A stretch of DNA of 64,000 bases. Origin: Paenibacillus lycopersici (GTDB lineage Bacteria; Bacillota; Bacilli; Paenibacillales; Paenibacillaceae). Each line of letters begins with the position of its first letter. Within the stretch, counting starts at the first letter, position 1. The position numbers were made by a program, and so were the translations under genes. This document shows positions 8,440 to 17,052 of the stretch, one piece after another. Under the pieces are notes generated by a model. It saw only the letters and a program-made list of their open reading frames with translations, made no database searches and had not been told where the DNA came from. The stretch covers positions 5,616,001-5,680,000 of the forward strand of contig NZ_CP048209.1 of the NCBI RefSeq assembly GCF_010119935.1. Reading direction: 5' to 3'.

Positions 8440-8791
8440 ATTTTTTATACGTTTCCAGTAGATGGAAGTTGCGTTATCCGTTCCCGCTGAATTAATATGC
8501 AGTCCAGCAGATAAAAGCGCAGCCTACTCGGCTGCGCTTCAGGCTGTCGAGAAAGTTCGACGCCCCCTATGTCGAATGTACGGAAAGGAAAGGAAGCACC
8601 TCAAAGACTGCGGACAGAGCGTTTGCCTTCGATTTATTTGGAGATACAATGCTATCGTTACTGAGGGAGCGTAATAAACAGGGACAATGGAAGGTCTTGT
8701 CGCTAGGTCAATTGGTATTCAAGAGCAGCGCATAGCCGGATGCTTATGCATCCGACTATCGCCGTAAAATTCCTAGAGGAGATTGTACGGC
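8440..8791. other. Intergenic stretch with hairpins, no supported gene
   Basis: This 350-bp gap holds a perfect 10-bp stem (AAGCGCAGCC/GGCTGCGCTT, 8515-8539; TTTT on the minus side), an inverted GTCGA/TCGAC pair near 8548-8563, and a CGGATGC/GCATCCG hairpin near 8738-8755. The text around 8540-8570 looks like insertion-sequence end sequence, but no transposase reading frame can be supported. Confidence 0.4.
8511..8539 (-). terminator. Probable terminator after the VOC gene region
   Basis: Ten-base perfect stem AAGCGCAGCC/GGCTGCGCTT with a 5-base loop; on the minus strand the stem runs into CTTTTATC. It may end transcripts entering from the VOC gene. Confidence 0.5.
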
Positions 8792-9196
8792 TCACAGCCT
8801 CCCGCTGAACCGCTCGAGCGCTTCTTCGGTAACTGGCGCGAAGAGGTTGACGAGGTTGCCGTCGGGGTCGCGGAACAGTATAGAGCGGTTCCCCCATGGC
8901 ATCGTGGCCGGTTCTTGCACCCACTCGTCTACAAGCGGCTTCAAGCGCGCGTATTCAGCATCGACGTCATGAACGCGAAATTCGATGATGACGGTGTGGT
9001 TGTCGGCCGCACGCGCGGAACCAGCGCCGAACAGATGCACCGTTTGGGAATGGCCGATCGCCAAGGTACACGACGGCAAAACGAATTCTGCGAACACAGG
9101 CGCGGGACGCTTCGCCGAAACACCCGTGACTTTCTCATAGAACACAACGAGTCTATCCAAGTCGTCAGTAATAATGCGTACAGAAGCCAAATTCAT
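8792..9196 (-). CDS. VOC-superfamily (glyoxalase/bleomycin-resistance-like) protein
   Basis: From ATG 9196 (after AAAGGCGGAGGTTTC) the product is 134 residues, the usual size of a single VOC-domain pair. It shows the two beta-alpha-beta-beta-beta halves: ASVRIITDDLDRLVVFYEKVTG at the start and a second half ending SILFRDPDGNLVNLFAPV, the common C-terminal VOC motif. Such proteins bind antibiotics, glutathione adducts or act as dioxygenases. It is divergent from the TetR gene with a likely operator between them, suggesting an inducible detoxification pair. Confidence 0.85.
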   Translation of the reverse strand: MNLASVRIITDDLDRLVVFYEKVTGVSAKRPAPVFAEFVLPSCTLAIGHSQTVHLFGAGSARAADNHTVIIEFRVHDVDAEYARLKPLVDEWVQEPATMPWGNRSILFRDPDGNLVNLFAPVTEEALERFSGRL

Positions 9197-9227
9197 GAAA
9201 CCTCCGCCTTTCAATAATGAATTAAAC

Positions 9228-9248
9228 GATACGATACCGTAACGTATC
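9228..9248. promoter_or_regulatory. Candidate TetR operator between VOC and TetR genes
   Basis: GATACG and CGTATC form an inverted repeat separated by 9 bp, in the 173-bp divergent intergenic region and close to the VOC start. TetR-family dimers bind such palindromes. Assignment rests on position and symmetry only. Confidence 0.5.
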
Positions 9249-9369
9249 ATATTAGCCTTGTTAACACAAGCGAGGTGGCTGCCCCGGCGCCAAGGATGCT
9301 TCCATGGTATAATGTGAAGGACTTATTATAGGCAATGAGCCCCCGTTTAAATACGCTTATTTTGGAGGA

Positions 9370-9966
9370 ATGATGGTGACTTCTAAGAAATCCGAAAGTG
9401 TGCCGTCGGCCCATTTGAATAGACGCGCCGAGCGTTCGAGACAAACAATCCTGACCACCGCGTTTGAACTGCTTAGCGAAGGCGGTGTGACGAGCTTCAC
9501 CGTCGACGAGGTGGCGCGTCGTTCCGGGGTCGCGAAGACGACCATCTATCGGCACTGGCCAACGCGGGAAGCACTGGTGATCGACGCCTGTTCTCGGATG
9601 ATTGCTGAGCAAGAAACGCCCGACACCGGCTCACTCGAAGATGATATCACGGCTATCCTGGCGGAAATCGCGAAACTGCTGCCGACGGCGAATTGGTCCT
9701 TTGTCTTACCGTCAATCGTCGACGCCGCCGAGCGCAATCCGGAGTTCGCGGAAATCCATAGTCGGATTCAGCGCGGACACGCCGCCCCCCTGCGAGAGGT
9801 CCTGCAGCGCGCCATAGATAGGGGCGAGCTGTCGGCACACGCCGACGTGTCCACGGCCGTTGCAGCGTTGCTGGGGCCTCTCTTCTACCGCCGTTGGTTC
9901 TCGCGAGAGCCGATCGACGGCCAATTCGTAAAAGCGATCATCAAACGCGTAATCGCTTCACTTTAG
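9370..9966 (+). CDS. TetR/AcrR-family transcriptional regulator
   Basis: The 198-residue protein has a canonical TetR N-terminal helix-turn-helix: SRQTILTTAFELLSEGGV, then FTVDEVARRSGVAKTTIYRHW. The C-terminal half ends PLFYRRWFSREPIDGQFV, as in TetR C-terminal (YxxxRW) ligand domains. A GGAGG site lies 5 bp before ATG 9370; a second ATG at 9373 is equally possible. It is one of the few plus-strand genes and is divergent from the VOC gene, which it probably represses. Confidence 0.93.
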   Translation: MMVTSKKSESVPSAHLNRRAERSRQTILTTAFELLSEGGVTSFTVDEVARRSGVAKTTIYRHWPTREALVIDACSRMIAEQETPDTGSLEDDITAILAEIAKLLPTANWSFVLPSIVDAAERNPEFAEIHSRIQRGHAAPLREVLQRAIDRGELSAHADVSTAVAALLGPLFYRRWFSREPIDGQFVKAIIKRVIASL

Positions 9967-10080
9967 AACGAGAAGCCTGCCACTTCTTGACCCGATTTCG
10001 ATGGCGGACCAACGAATAGCCAGACCGATGGCGGACGCCTTACTTACTTCAAGGTTACTGAGTAATCATTTTTTCAGTTC

Positions 10081-10110
10081 TTATCAGGCTCCGGCGCGCG
10101 CTGCTATAAT
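10081..10110 (+). promoter_or_regulatory. Probable sigma-A promoter of the SDR gene
   Basis: A perfect TATAAT at 10105-10110 has a weak TTATCA -35 element at 10081-10086 with 18-bp spacing, 33 bp upstream of the SDR start codon. Confidence 0.5.
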
Positions 10111-10142
10111 GAAGACGAGACCGTCATGGAGGGGACAAGCAG

Positions 10143-10955
10143 ATGAAGCTATTGATTACCGGCGCGACCGGTAGCGTGGGCTCCGGCGCGGCCGAAGCGC
10201 TGCGCGCGCAGCACGAGGTCCGTTTGTCGGATATCGCCGCGATGGATACGACGCTGCCGTTCTACCCGGCGGATGTCCGCGAGCCCCGCGCTTTGGATCA
10301 AGCGGCCGAAGGCGCGGATGTCATCGTCCATACGCCGGCGTGGCACGGCATCCACATGGGACAGCGCTCCGAGCGCGATTTTTACGAACTTAATATTACG
10401 GGGACCTTCAACATGTTCCAATCCGCGGTCAACAATCGGGTGCGCCGCGTGGTGTGGCTGTCGAGCATGTCGTTCTACGGTTCGGATTTCTATGCGTACA
10501 CGAAGAAAATCGGCGAGCAGCTGTGCCGCTACTACCACGAGCAGCACGGCATCGAGGTTATCCTGCTGCGTCCTGCGGATTTTACGCCTTATACAGACGC
10601 ACGCCACTATGGCGAAAGGCTGCTTCACGGCGGCGTCGACCGCCGGGACGTGATTCAAGCCGTAGCGTCAGCCGTCGTATGCCCGCAGACGTACGGCACG
10701 TATCATATCGTACGGGATGACGCGTTCACCGAAGCGGACAAGCTTGCCTACGCGGCCTCTCCCGCCGACGCGTGGGAACGGCTGTACCCCGGCGCGAAGC
10801 GGCTCATTGAAGCCTATCGCCTGGAGCTGCCTGTCCGGCTCGAGACGATGGACTTGTCGCGGGAACGCGCGGAACTCGGGTATGAACCGCGTTATAATTT
10901 CGGCACCTTCATCCAGGAATTCACGCGGGAGGGAACGATTGTCGAGCGAACGTAG
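10143..10955 (+). CDS. NAD-dependent epimerase/dehydratase (extended SDR)
   Basis: The 270-residue protein opens with the nucleotide-binding glycine motif LLITGATGSVGSG and carries the catalytic YAYTKKIGE (Y-x-x-x-K) after the SSMSFYGS serine segment. This is the layout of extended short-chain dehydrogenases such as sugar epimerases. The ATG follows GGAGGGG. A substrate cannot be read from the sequence. It is monocistronic and followed by a 150-bp gene-free stretch before the first cassette-like element. Confidence 0.88.
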   Translation: MKLLITGATGSVGSGAAEALRAQHEVRLSDIAAMDTTLPFYPADVREPRALDQAAEGADVIVHTPAWHGIHMGQRSERDFYELNITGTFNMFQSAVNNRVRRVVWLSSMSFYGSDFYAYTKKIGEQLCRYYHEQHGIEVILLRPADFTPYTDARHYGERLLHGGVDRRDVIQAVASAVVCPQTYGTYHIVRDDAFTEADKLAYAASPADAWERLYPGAKRLIEAYRLELPVRLETMDLSRERAELGYEPRYNFGTFIQEFTREGTIVERT

Positions 10956-11095
10956 CGTACCGAACGAAGGAAGGAGCCAGTCAACCCTAAGCACGGAATC
11001 AAAGCCCGGCAAGCTGTTCTAGTGGGCTGAGCCCGTTTACGTTCCATTCGCTGGAAGCTCTGTTTACCTGCCTCGCTCTGATATTGAACCAATCT

Positions 11096-11185
11096 CCCGT
11101 TATTTCAATGGACAACGGCAGCCGATCACGATCGGCTGCCGTCGTATCTTCATTCGGCTAATCTAGCATTCCCCGGTTAGTTCAA
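11096..11185 (-). repeat. Cassette-junction element J1
   Basis: Two direct copies of a TTGAAnTAACnGGG repeat (minus strand; 11173-11185 and 11096-11108) flank a perfect 12-bp stem ACGGCAGCCGAT/ATCGGCTGCCGT at 11115-11142. The TAA inside the first copy is the stop codon of the nucleotidyltransferase gene. Related elements follow the next three genes. Confidence 0.8.
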
Positions 11186-12031
11186 TAACGATTTGGATTG
11201 CATGAGATCCTCTGTTTCTTGAATCAGCTCGCGCAGCTTATGAATCGCAGTCTTTACATTTTCCTGATCCTCCGTGATGCTTGCGAAGATCGCATTGATT
11301 CTTGGGAAGTATCGGTCAGGCGCGATGCGGAAGGAATCGGCAATGGCCGAAGCACCCTTTTCATTCATCAAGAAGGATTCGTTCATGGCAAACAAAGCCT
11401 GATTCAAGGAGGCAACCGCTCTGAAACAGGATCCGGCGACGTAGGCTAAATCATTTTTGTAGATCGCTTTATAGCCGTTCTCGATCGCAAAGGCTGCTTC
11501 CCAGAAAAACTTGCGAATCGTTGCTTCTTGAAGCGCAGGCGGGTATGGGCTGGTTCTGCTTTTCAACTCTCCGATTACGCCCGACGGATCCCATAACACG
11601 CTGCACAACGCGATTTCCGCCATATAGATCGAGTTGACGAAGCCATGAGGATGGCCCGGCTGATAATCGATCGTGATCGTTCCATTGACGCAGTCTTCTA
11701 TGACTTGGGACACTTTATCGAGATCCCGATATAAGAAGTCGACCGGCATGTCATCGATCTTCAACCAGCCGCCGCCGTTAATCCACGGTCCCCAGCCGCC
11801 TATTTCCGTTACGAGGTTGTCGCGATGCTCGTCATCGATGGCAGACGCAACCCGGCGAAGCTCGGTAATGTCCAGCCCGATAGAGGGATCGTAATAGATG
11901 CCGAAATCAATATCGGAGTTCGGGCTGGCCGTCCCCCTTGCTCTTGAGCCGCCGAGAACGAGAGCCCGTATTCCGCTGATTGGTTTTAAGCGGTCAACAA
12001 TATTCGAAATTGTGCTTTGCACGTTCATCAT
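11177..12031 (-). CDS. Nucleotidyltransferase-domain protein (aminoglycoside adenylyltransferase-like)
   Basis: From ATG 12031 (after TTGGAGTGAGC) the product is 284 residues. The N-terminus has the polymerase-beta-type nucleotidyltransferase signature VLGGSRARGT followed by SDIDFGIYYD, the metal-binding D-x-D. The C-terminal half is helical and resembles the DUF4037-like/kanamycin nucleotidyltransferase-type domain. It may modify a small molecule such as an antibiotic, or be the toxin-like half of a minimal NTase system, but no partner is adjacent. Its stop codon lies inside element J1. It is the leftmost gene of the cassette-like series. Confidence 0.85.
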   Translation of the reverse strand: MMNVQSTISNIVDRLKPISGIRALVLGGSRARGTASPNSDIDFGIYYDPSIGLDITELRRVASAIDDEHRDNLVTEIGGWGPWINGGGWLKIDDMPVDFLYRDLDKVSQVIEDCVNGTITIDYQPGHPHGFVNSIYMAEIALCSVLWDPSGVIGELKSRTSPYPPALQEATIRKFFWEAAFAIENGYKAIYKNDLAYVAGSCFRAVASLNQALFAMNESFLMNEKGASAIADSFRIAPDRYFPRINAIFASITEDQENVKTAIHKLRELIQETEDLMQSKSLLN

Positions 12032-12119
12032 GCTCACTCCAATCCTGAATTCGGCTGTCTCCAGTATAAGGAATCGGTGTTCCGGGCCTCAAGGGAGAGA
12101 ATGGATTAACACAAATTCT

Positions 12120-12202
12120 CTATAGCTTAATGACTGAAGGAGCGACTCACATTGGCAAGCTGCTCCTCAATGATGCTGAACCAATGTTTCCCGTTAGTTG
12201 CG
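12120..12202 (-). repeat. Cassette-junction element J2
   Basis: On the minus strand AACTAACGGGAAAC at the serine-hydrolase stop is followed by a 6-bp stem AGGAGC/GCTCCT (12138-12167) with a long loop and then TTAAGCTATAG. The left repeat matches J1 and J4; the right repeat is not recognisable. The hydrolase stop TAA falls in the same register as in J1. Confidence 0.6.
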
Positions 12203-13288
12203 CCCTCTTAATATTAATTTACTTTTCTCAAGAAACTCCCCCAGAAACTTCTTGCTATTGAAGCTGTCCACCTGACTCGTTCGTATCACTATTAAATCCC
12301 AAGTAGGAACTACCAATGCTACATTTAATCCAGCTCCTGAAAGAACAAAAGCGTCTTTAGGCAATGAGTCCGAGAAACTTCCGTTCGCGTTTGAACGTAA
12401 ACCAAGTCCATAATCAGGTTGAACCCAACTGACCTTTTTCATTTCATCTAGATACCACGAAGGAACAATCTGTTGCTCTCCCCAATTGCCGTTCCTAAGC
12501 AGTAAATAGGCAAACCTTGCAAGATCTCGAGACGTCATATCGGGGCCTGCGCATGAAGGCTGATAAACTTTTTCGCCCCATACATAACTATCTCCACCTG
12601 AGTACCAAGAAGTTTTCTCTATTCCAATAGGGGAAAATAACTGTTTCTCCATACTTGTATGAAGTTGAACACCTGTAAGATGTGGAGAAATAACTGCGAA
12701 ATGGTTATATCCTATATTGCTATACCCAAATCTTGTTCCTGGTTCAGAATAAAGCTGCATTGAATCGGGGTAGATCTCGCATTGTCCTACCGTATACGGT
12801 ACGAATAAAAAATTTTCGCCCTGGTATACCTCAGGTGATGGCTTCAAACCCGAAGTGTGATTTAATATCTGAGTAAATGTAATAAGGCTTTTCCGGGAAT
12901 CAGACAAAGGGAAGCCCTCGGGTAAATATCTATTATCATAAACGGGACTTTCAAGATCTATCTTGATCGGTATACGCCCGCTGCTTGAATCCTCAATCCA
13001 TTTACCAAACATACACGCCGTCATAGTCTTACCTATAGAGGCTGTCCAGGTTGATGAATATTTTGTTTCGGGACGATCATATCCTTCGCTAACGATCCAA
13101 CCATCTTTGATTACTAATACCGATATGGACGATTGGCTTGCAGGCGGCATTGATTGGATCCCCATATTCCATTCGACGAACTCCCGTGTTGCTTCCAAAT
13201 CTATGCCTAGACTTGCAATGTCATCTTTATGCTTAAGAGCTCTCCATCCACCTTTTGTCTCCGAAGCAGGGAAGTAGCAATTAGACAT
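12194..13288 (-). CDS. Serine hydrolase, class C beta-lactamase fold
   Basis: The 364-residue protein carries the S-x-x-K nucleophile motif in WTASIGKTM and the Y-x-N motif in RFGYSNIGY, with MTSRDLARFAYLLLRNGNW downstream, all typical of beta-lactamase/PBP4-type esterases and D-aminopeptidases. No signal peptide is visible, so it is probably cytoplasmic. The family includes esterases, peptidases and lactamases; substrate cannot be assigned. Composition is more AT-rich than the core genes, and its stop codon lies inside element J2, consistent with an acquired gene cassette. Confidence 0.85.
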   Translation of the reverse strand: MSNCYFPASETKGGWRALKHKDDIASLGIDLEATREFVEWNMGIQSMPPASQSSISVLVIKDGWIVSEGYDRPETKYSSTWTASIGKTMTACMFGKWIEDSSSGRIPIKIDLESPVYDNRYLPEGFPLSDSRKSLITFTQILNHTSGLKPSPEVYQGENFLFVPYTVGQCEIYPDSMQLYSEPGTRFGYSNIGYNHFAVISPHLTGVQLHTSMEKQLFSPIGIEKTSWYSGGDSYVWGEKVYQPSCAGPDMTSRDLARFAYLLLRNGNWGEQQIVPSWYLDEMKKVSWVQPDYGLGLRSNANGSFSDSLPKDAFVLSGAGLNVALVVPTWDLIVIRTSQVDSFNSKKFLGEFLEKSKLILRGRN

Positions 13289-13370
13289 TTTCTCACCCTT
13301 TTCGAAATTTCTTTATTTCTGTAGTTATTTCAGTTTTCCTCCTGATTAAAAAGATCATTACTGTACTAAT

Positions 13371-13440
13371 CTGCCTGATAATTCAATGAAAAATAGCAGC
13401 CGATTTCATACTGGCTGCTGTCATGTCTTTATTAAACTAT
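13371..13440 (-). repeat. Cassette-junction element J3
   Basis: A 7-bp stem AGCAGCC/GGCTGCT (13395-13419) is followed on the minus strand by TTTTTCATTGAATTATCAGG and then CAG, matching the right half of J4 (CATTGAAGTAACGGGCAG) with two changes. ATAGTTTAAT upstream matches the ATAG segment of J4. The broken gene's stop TGA lies at its edge. Confidence 0.65.
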
Positions 13441-13824
13441 ATGCATGGCGTTTTTTCACATCTTGCGGGGACATAACTACAGGCTTCGCGTTTGAGTCTA
13501 ACTGAAGAAAGGCCGTGGACCAATAAATCTCCGGGATGGCATCTTCAGATCCATAAGAATTTATAAGTCCTTCAAGATACATTCGGCGATTGTGCTCATT
13601 AACTGGTTCAATAACCAGAGGGATGTCAATGTTACTGAGGAAGGTACCACCTTTTTACGCGATGTGTATGCCACTTCACTGAATCCCTTTTTTAAAAGAT
13701 GAACACACCTCCGAAATTCACCTTGTGTTAGGATATAGTACATTCTCCGATTTCCATCTAGATTAACAACCGTTCCTTCCACCGCTGGTCCCTCAATAAT
13801 GGCGTAAGTTAAATAATTCCACAT
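13421..13824 (-). pseudogene. Small unknown protein gene with a frameshift
   Basis: From ATG 13824 the frame reads MWNYLTYAIIEGPAVEGT, VVNLDGNRRMYYILT and GFSEVAYTSRKK up to about 13647. There a run of five A's occurs. The original frame degenerates and stops at 13561, while the minus-one frame continues with protein-like sequence (GGTFLSNIDIPLVIEPV, RRMYLEGLINSYGSEDA, DVKKRHAYSLIKT) to TGA at 13423. Restoring one A gives a single product of about 134 residues. The halves each contain an NRRMY phrase, suggesting an internal duplication. No family recognised. Mutation, sequencing error or frameshifting could explain it. Confidence 0.7.
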
Positions 13825-13841
13825 GCAATTCTAATACCCTG

Positions 13842-13917
13842 CCCGTTACTTCAATGAAAAAGCAGACCATTGTTAGTGATCTGCTCTACTCAGCTATCGT
13901 TTCCCCCGTTAATTCAA
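13842..13917 (-). repeat. Cassette-junction element J4
   Basis: Direct repeats TTGAATTAACGGG (13905-13917) and TTGAAGTAACGGG (13842-13854) flank an AGCAGACC/GATCTGCT stem (about 13861-13886) with a T5 run on the minus strand. It lies 4 bp after the GNAT stop codon and 18 bp before the next gene's ATG. Confidence 0.85.
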
Positions 13918-13921
13918 CGAC

Positions 13922-14833
13922 TTATAGCTCTCGAAGATAACGCACTTCTTCTGATACCTCTTTGAAGCCAACGGAGTGATATAAGGATAACGCGGATTTG
14001 TTAGCCGTCTCAACTTGCAGTTCTGCGAACATGCACCCATGATCTTGGAGATAGATGAGCGCCTGAGTAAGTAGATGCTTTGCAATCCCTTGTTTTCGCC
14101 AAGGCGCTCTGACAAGTACATCTTCAATGATTCCATCTCCATCTTCATCTATCCACGTCATTACGCTTCCTACTAGGGCAGCATTCTCTCTTGCAACAAA
14201 AGCGGTCCACGCCGAATGTTTCTGATTCTCTTTTAACCGCTTGATCCCAATTGGTGCATCCGGCCAAATTTCCATATCGATTTTCAAATATTCATTTATG
14301 CTTTCCTCCGAAGCCAAGTCCCATTGCATGCAACGGTAGGGTGCAGTTAGAACGGAGTGTTCGCTCGGCTCGGATAAGTTTCTACGCATCGTATATAAGC
14401 TCTTCCCGTATTCGAACCCCTTCGATTTAAAATAGTTGTTGTTATGTTCTTCAGTCGACTGATTCCCAATGCAGATCATCGTTCGATATTCATTAGGTAA
14501 TCTTTCCTTCAACTGATATGCCCTAATTAACAATTGCTCGTAGAGGAGATCATAGATGTGGTAGTCGTCTTCTCTGTCCGGAAGGGTCTTTAAATTAAAG
14601 TAAATATGATGCTTGCGTTCTATGGGGCTGCCTAGCGGTATTATGGAAATAACACTAACTTGCCCCTTGGCTATAATTTGATCTCCCTCCGTCGCAATGA
14701 ACACATTCTCCCAGTTTTCTTCTTCTCCAACCCACCAGAAAACGGCGCTGCCCTTAGCGGTAACGGCGTGGTACAACTCACCCGTTTGCTGAAAATCGTC
14801 CTTTGTAAATCTACGGATTTCAATTTCGCTCAA
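13922..14833 (-). CDS. Tandem-domain GNAT acetyltransferase
   Basis: The 303-residue protein appears to hold two GNAT modules. The N-terminal one (about 1-150, IRRFTKDDFQQTGELYHAV) is degenerate. The C-terminal one (about 165-300) has a clear acetyl-CoA loop VRAPWRKQGIAKHLL and the final NKSALSLYHSVGFKEVS motif. Such proteins acetylate amines on small molecules or proteins; substrate unknown. The start ATG has no strong ribosome site. It is the first gene of the cassette-like series and is followed 4 bp later by J4. Confidence 0.87.
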   Translation of the reverse strand: MSEIEIRRFTKDDFQQTGELYHAVTAKGSAVFWWVGEEENWENVFIATEGDQIIAKGQVSVISIIPLGSPIERKHHIYFNLKTLPDREDDYHIYDLLYEQLLIRAYQLKERLPNEYRTMICIGNQSTEEHNNNYFKSKGFEYGKSLYTMRRNLSEPSEHSVLTAPYRCMQWDLASEESINEYLKIDMEIWPDAPIGIKRLKENQKHSAWTAFVARENAALVGSVMTWIDEDGDGIIEDVLVRAPWRKQGIAKHLLTQALIYLQDHGCMFAELQVETANKSALSLYHSVGFKEVSEEVRYLREL

Positions 14834-14973
14834 ATCACAAACACCACCGTTTTTTATAAATTATTCCAAAAGCGCAACAGAATTATTTTAACATCTTATT
14901 AATCCTTCGTCTGGTAATGAATGATTATAAGCAACCCGGCATTCATACTCCCGCTCCTTGCCTGCGCAAAGGA

Positions 14974-15309
14974 CTACAAGACATACTCCGCGTATACCTC
15001 ACCGGAAGGGTGGATCTTCCCTGTCTCAACAAAGCCTAGGGATAGATACAGCTTTCTCGCGATCGCGTTGTCCGGATTATAGGTAAGTTCAACGACCCTG
15101 GCTTTTCCATGCGTTGATGCTTTGGAGTATGCTATCGCTTTAATCGTCGCTTCCTTGCCATACCCATTGCCTTGGTAGCGCCTATCGATCATGATTTTGA
15201 AAATCCCATAGCTGCTGTATTCGAATTTCCCGTTTCCATCGTCGTAGTACATCATTATAAACCCGACCATCTTCTCGTCTTTATATATCGCAAATGTAAT
15301 TCCCGAAGC
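14974..15309 (-). pseudogene. GNAT acetyltransferase lacking its N-terminus
   Basis: The open frame begins after a TGA at 15312-15310 and reads GITFAIYKDEKMVGFIMMYYDD, then the acetyl-CoA loop RYQGNGYGKEA and NAIARKLYLSLGFVETG. About 45 N-terminal residues expected for this SpeG/spermine-acetyltransferase-like type are missing, and the frame starts 25 bp after the ABC transporter stop at 15334. Translation could begin at ATG 15270 (98 residues) without a ribosome site. A deletion joining it to the ABC operon is likely. Confidence 0.7.
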
Positions 15310-15333
15310 TCAATTCTATTTTCAATGTATATT

Positions 15334-17052
15334 TCAACTGAACACCGGATTCGCTCCCATGACCAACCTGCGGTAGGTTCCATCCTTCTGTATTAAACGA
15401 TCATGAGAGCCATATTCTGCGACGCGTCCGTTGTCCATGACGAAGATCATGTCGGCATTCTCTACGGTCGACAGCCTGTGCGCGATCACGATCGTGGTGC
15501 GGCCTGCCCGGGCGGCATCAAGGTCGGCCATCAATTTCCGCTCTGTTTCCAGATCCAAAGCGGACGTCGCTTCATCCAGGATCAAGATTTCCGGATCTCC
15601 CAGAATGGATCTGGCGATCGCGAGCCTCTGGCGCTGGCCCCCGGACAAGGTTATCCCTCGTTCGCCAAGTACGGTATCATAACCGCGAGGCATGGCCATG
15701 ATCGTCTCGTGGATCTGTGCTGTCTTGCATGCCGCAAGCATTTCAGCATCCGTAAAGCTTCTCCCGAGCAGTAAATTGGTACGAATGGAATCCGGAAATA
15801 AGTAAGGCTCTTGGAATACGATCGAGATGCGTGCCATCCAATCCTGTCTGTGAATTTCATCAAGCGGCATACCATTAACGAAGAGCCGGCCGCGGTCGGG
15901 GTCGTAGAAGCGAATCAATAATTGAGCAATTGTCGACTTCCCCCCTCCGCTCTCCCCGACAAAAGCTATTTTACCGCCGATCGGCATATTCGCATCCAAG
16001 CCATTCAACACTTGTTCCCGATCTTCGGAATAGCCGAAGTGAACGTCTTGGAAGAACAGGCTCTCGACCGGACCGTCCATTTTACGACTTCCCGACGCCA
16101 CGTAGGAGCCCTCGTTCAACCATCGCCCCGCTCTCTCGACGGACACGACGGATTCGCCTAGTCCCTGTATCGTTTGGTAAACCCCATTGAAAGAATCAAG
16201 CAGCTGGGCAGTGAATTGATACACGATGACAAACATGCCGAGGGACAAGTCCCCATGCATAACCCCGTATCCGCCAAGACCTAGAACGATCAGCGTCGCG
16301 CCCCACTTTAACGGATCCGTCCAGAGGAGCTGCAGGTTCTTGATCTTGTTCTCATATAGCGCTTTCTCAAAGAACTTGCTAAATGCCGTCTCCATCTTCC
16401 GCCGCTCCCATGCTTCTCGATGGAATGCAATGACCTCCCTCGTGGAAGAAATGCCTTCTTCCAGATCGACGTTCATTTCCGAACGCTGTTCTTGGAGGGC
16501 ATGTGCCGCCTGCTTGGTCCGGGGCAAGAAGCGCTTGCCAAGCCATACATAGGCCACGCCAAAAACCGAAACTGCCGCTAATATTATCCAATTGGCGTAA
16601 CCGACCAACGCTGCCAGAAGGACGAGATTGAGCGAGTTCTCAATACCGTCCGGCAGTTTATAGGTAAGAATCTGCGAAGAGTTAACGAATGCGTCCAAGT
16701 CGGACGAGAGCTTGCCGACCCGCTCTTTATGGTACACCTTGGCGGGTATGCGGTGAATATGCTCCATGGCATGCTTGCGGAGCGAGATCTTCAACTTCGA
16801 GTCCACTCGCTCGAACAACATGTCCTTCGCGACCCATGAAGCGAGATACGCAGCTGCAATGATGCCGAATAGCAGCAGAAAGCGACCGAATTGATCATAC
16901 TCCCCTTTGACGAACACATTATCCACGAGAAACTTTTGAATGCCGGTCATCAGTAAGTTCGTGACAATCGAGATTAGTAGTAGAAGAAGGGCAAGCATGT
17001 ACATGTTCCGAAACGGTTTAAGAAACGTTCTGATCCATTTCACGCCTTTCAT
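15334..17052 (-). CDS. ABC transporter, fused membrane and ATPase domains (second subunit)
   Basis: From ATG 17052 (after GGAGAGGAGGAGCGGGAGC) the product is 572 residues. About 300 residues hold six membrane helices of the type-I exporter fold. The nucleotide-binding domain has Walker A GESGGGKST, signature LSGGQRQRLAIAR, Walker B ILILDEATSALD and the H-loop IVIAHRLSTV. It overlaps the previous ABC gene by 35 bp, indicating translational coupling and a heterodimer like BmrC/BmrD or YheI/YheH. Substrates of such pairs are drugs, peptides or lipids; not assignable here. Confidence 0.93.
   Translation of the reverse strand: MKGVKWIRTFLKPFRNMYMLALLLLLISIVTNLLMTGIQKFLVDNVFVKGEYDQFGRFLLLFGIIAAAYLASWVAKDMLFERVDSKLKISLRKHAMEHIHRIPAKVYHKERVGKLSSDLDAFVNSSQILTYKLPDGIENSLNLVLLAALVGYANWIILAAVSVFGVAYVWLGKRFLPRTKQAAHALQEQRSEMNVDLEEGISSTREVIAFHREAWERRKMETAFSKFFEKALYENKIKNLQLLWTDPLKWGATLIVLGLGGYGVMHGDLSLGMFVIVYQFTAQLLDSFNGVYQTIQGLGESVVSVERAGRWLNEGSYVASGSRKMDGPVESLFFQDVHFGYSEDREQVLNGLDANMPIGGKIAFVGESGGGKSTIAQLLIRFYDPDRGRLFVNGMPLDEIHRQDWMARISIVFQEPYLFPDSIRTNLLLGRSFTDAEMLAACKTAQIHETIMAMPRGYDTVLGERGITLSGGQRQRLAIARSILGDPEILILDEATSALDLETERKLMADLDAARAGRTTIVIAHRLSTVENADMIFVMDNGRVAEYGSHDRLIQKDGTYRRLVMGANPVFS

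Noticed and set aside
11096..13917. Classical integron attC sites
   Set aside because: The repeats are direct rather than inverted, the core does not fit RYYYAAC/GTTRRRY, and no tyrosine integrase gene is in the window.
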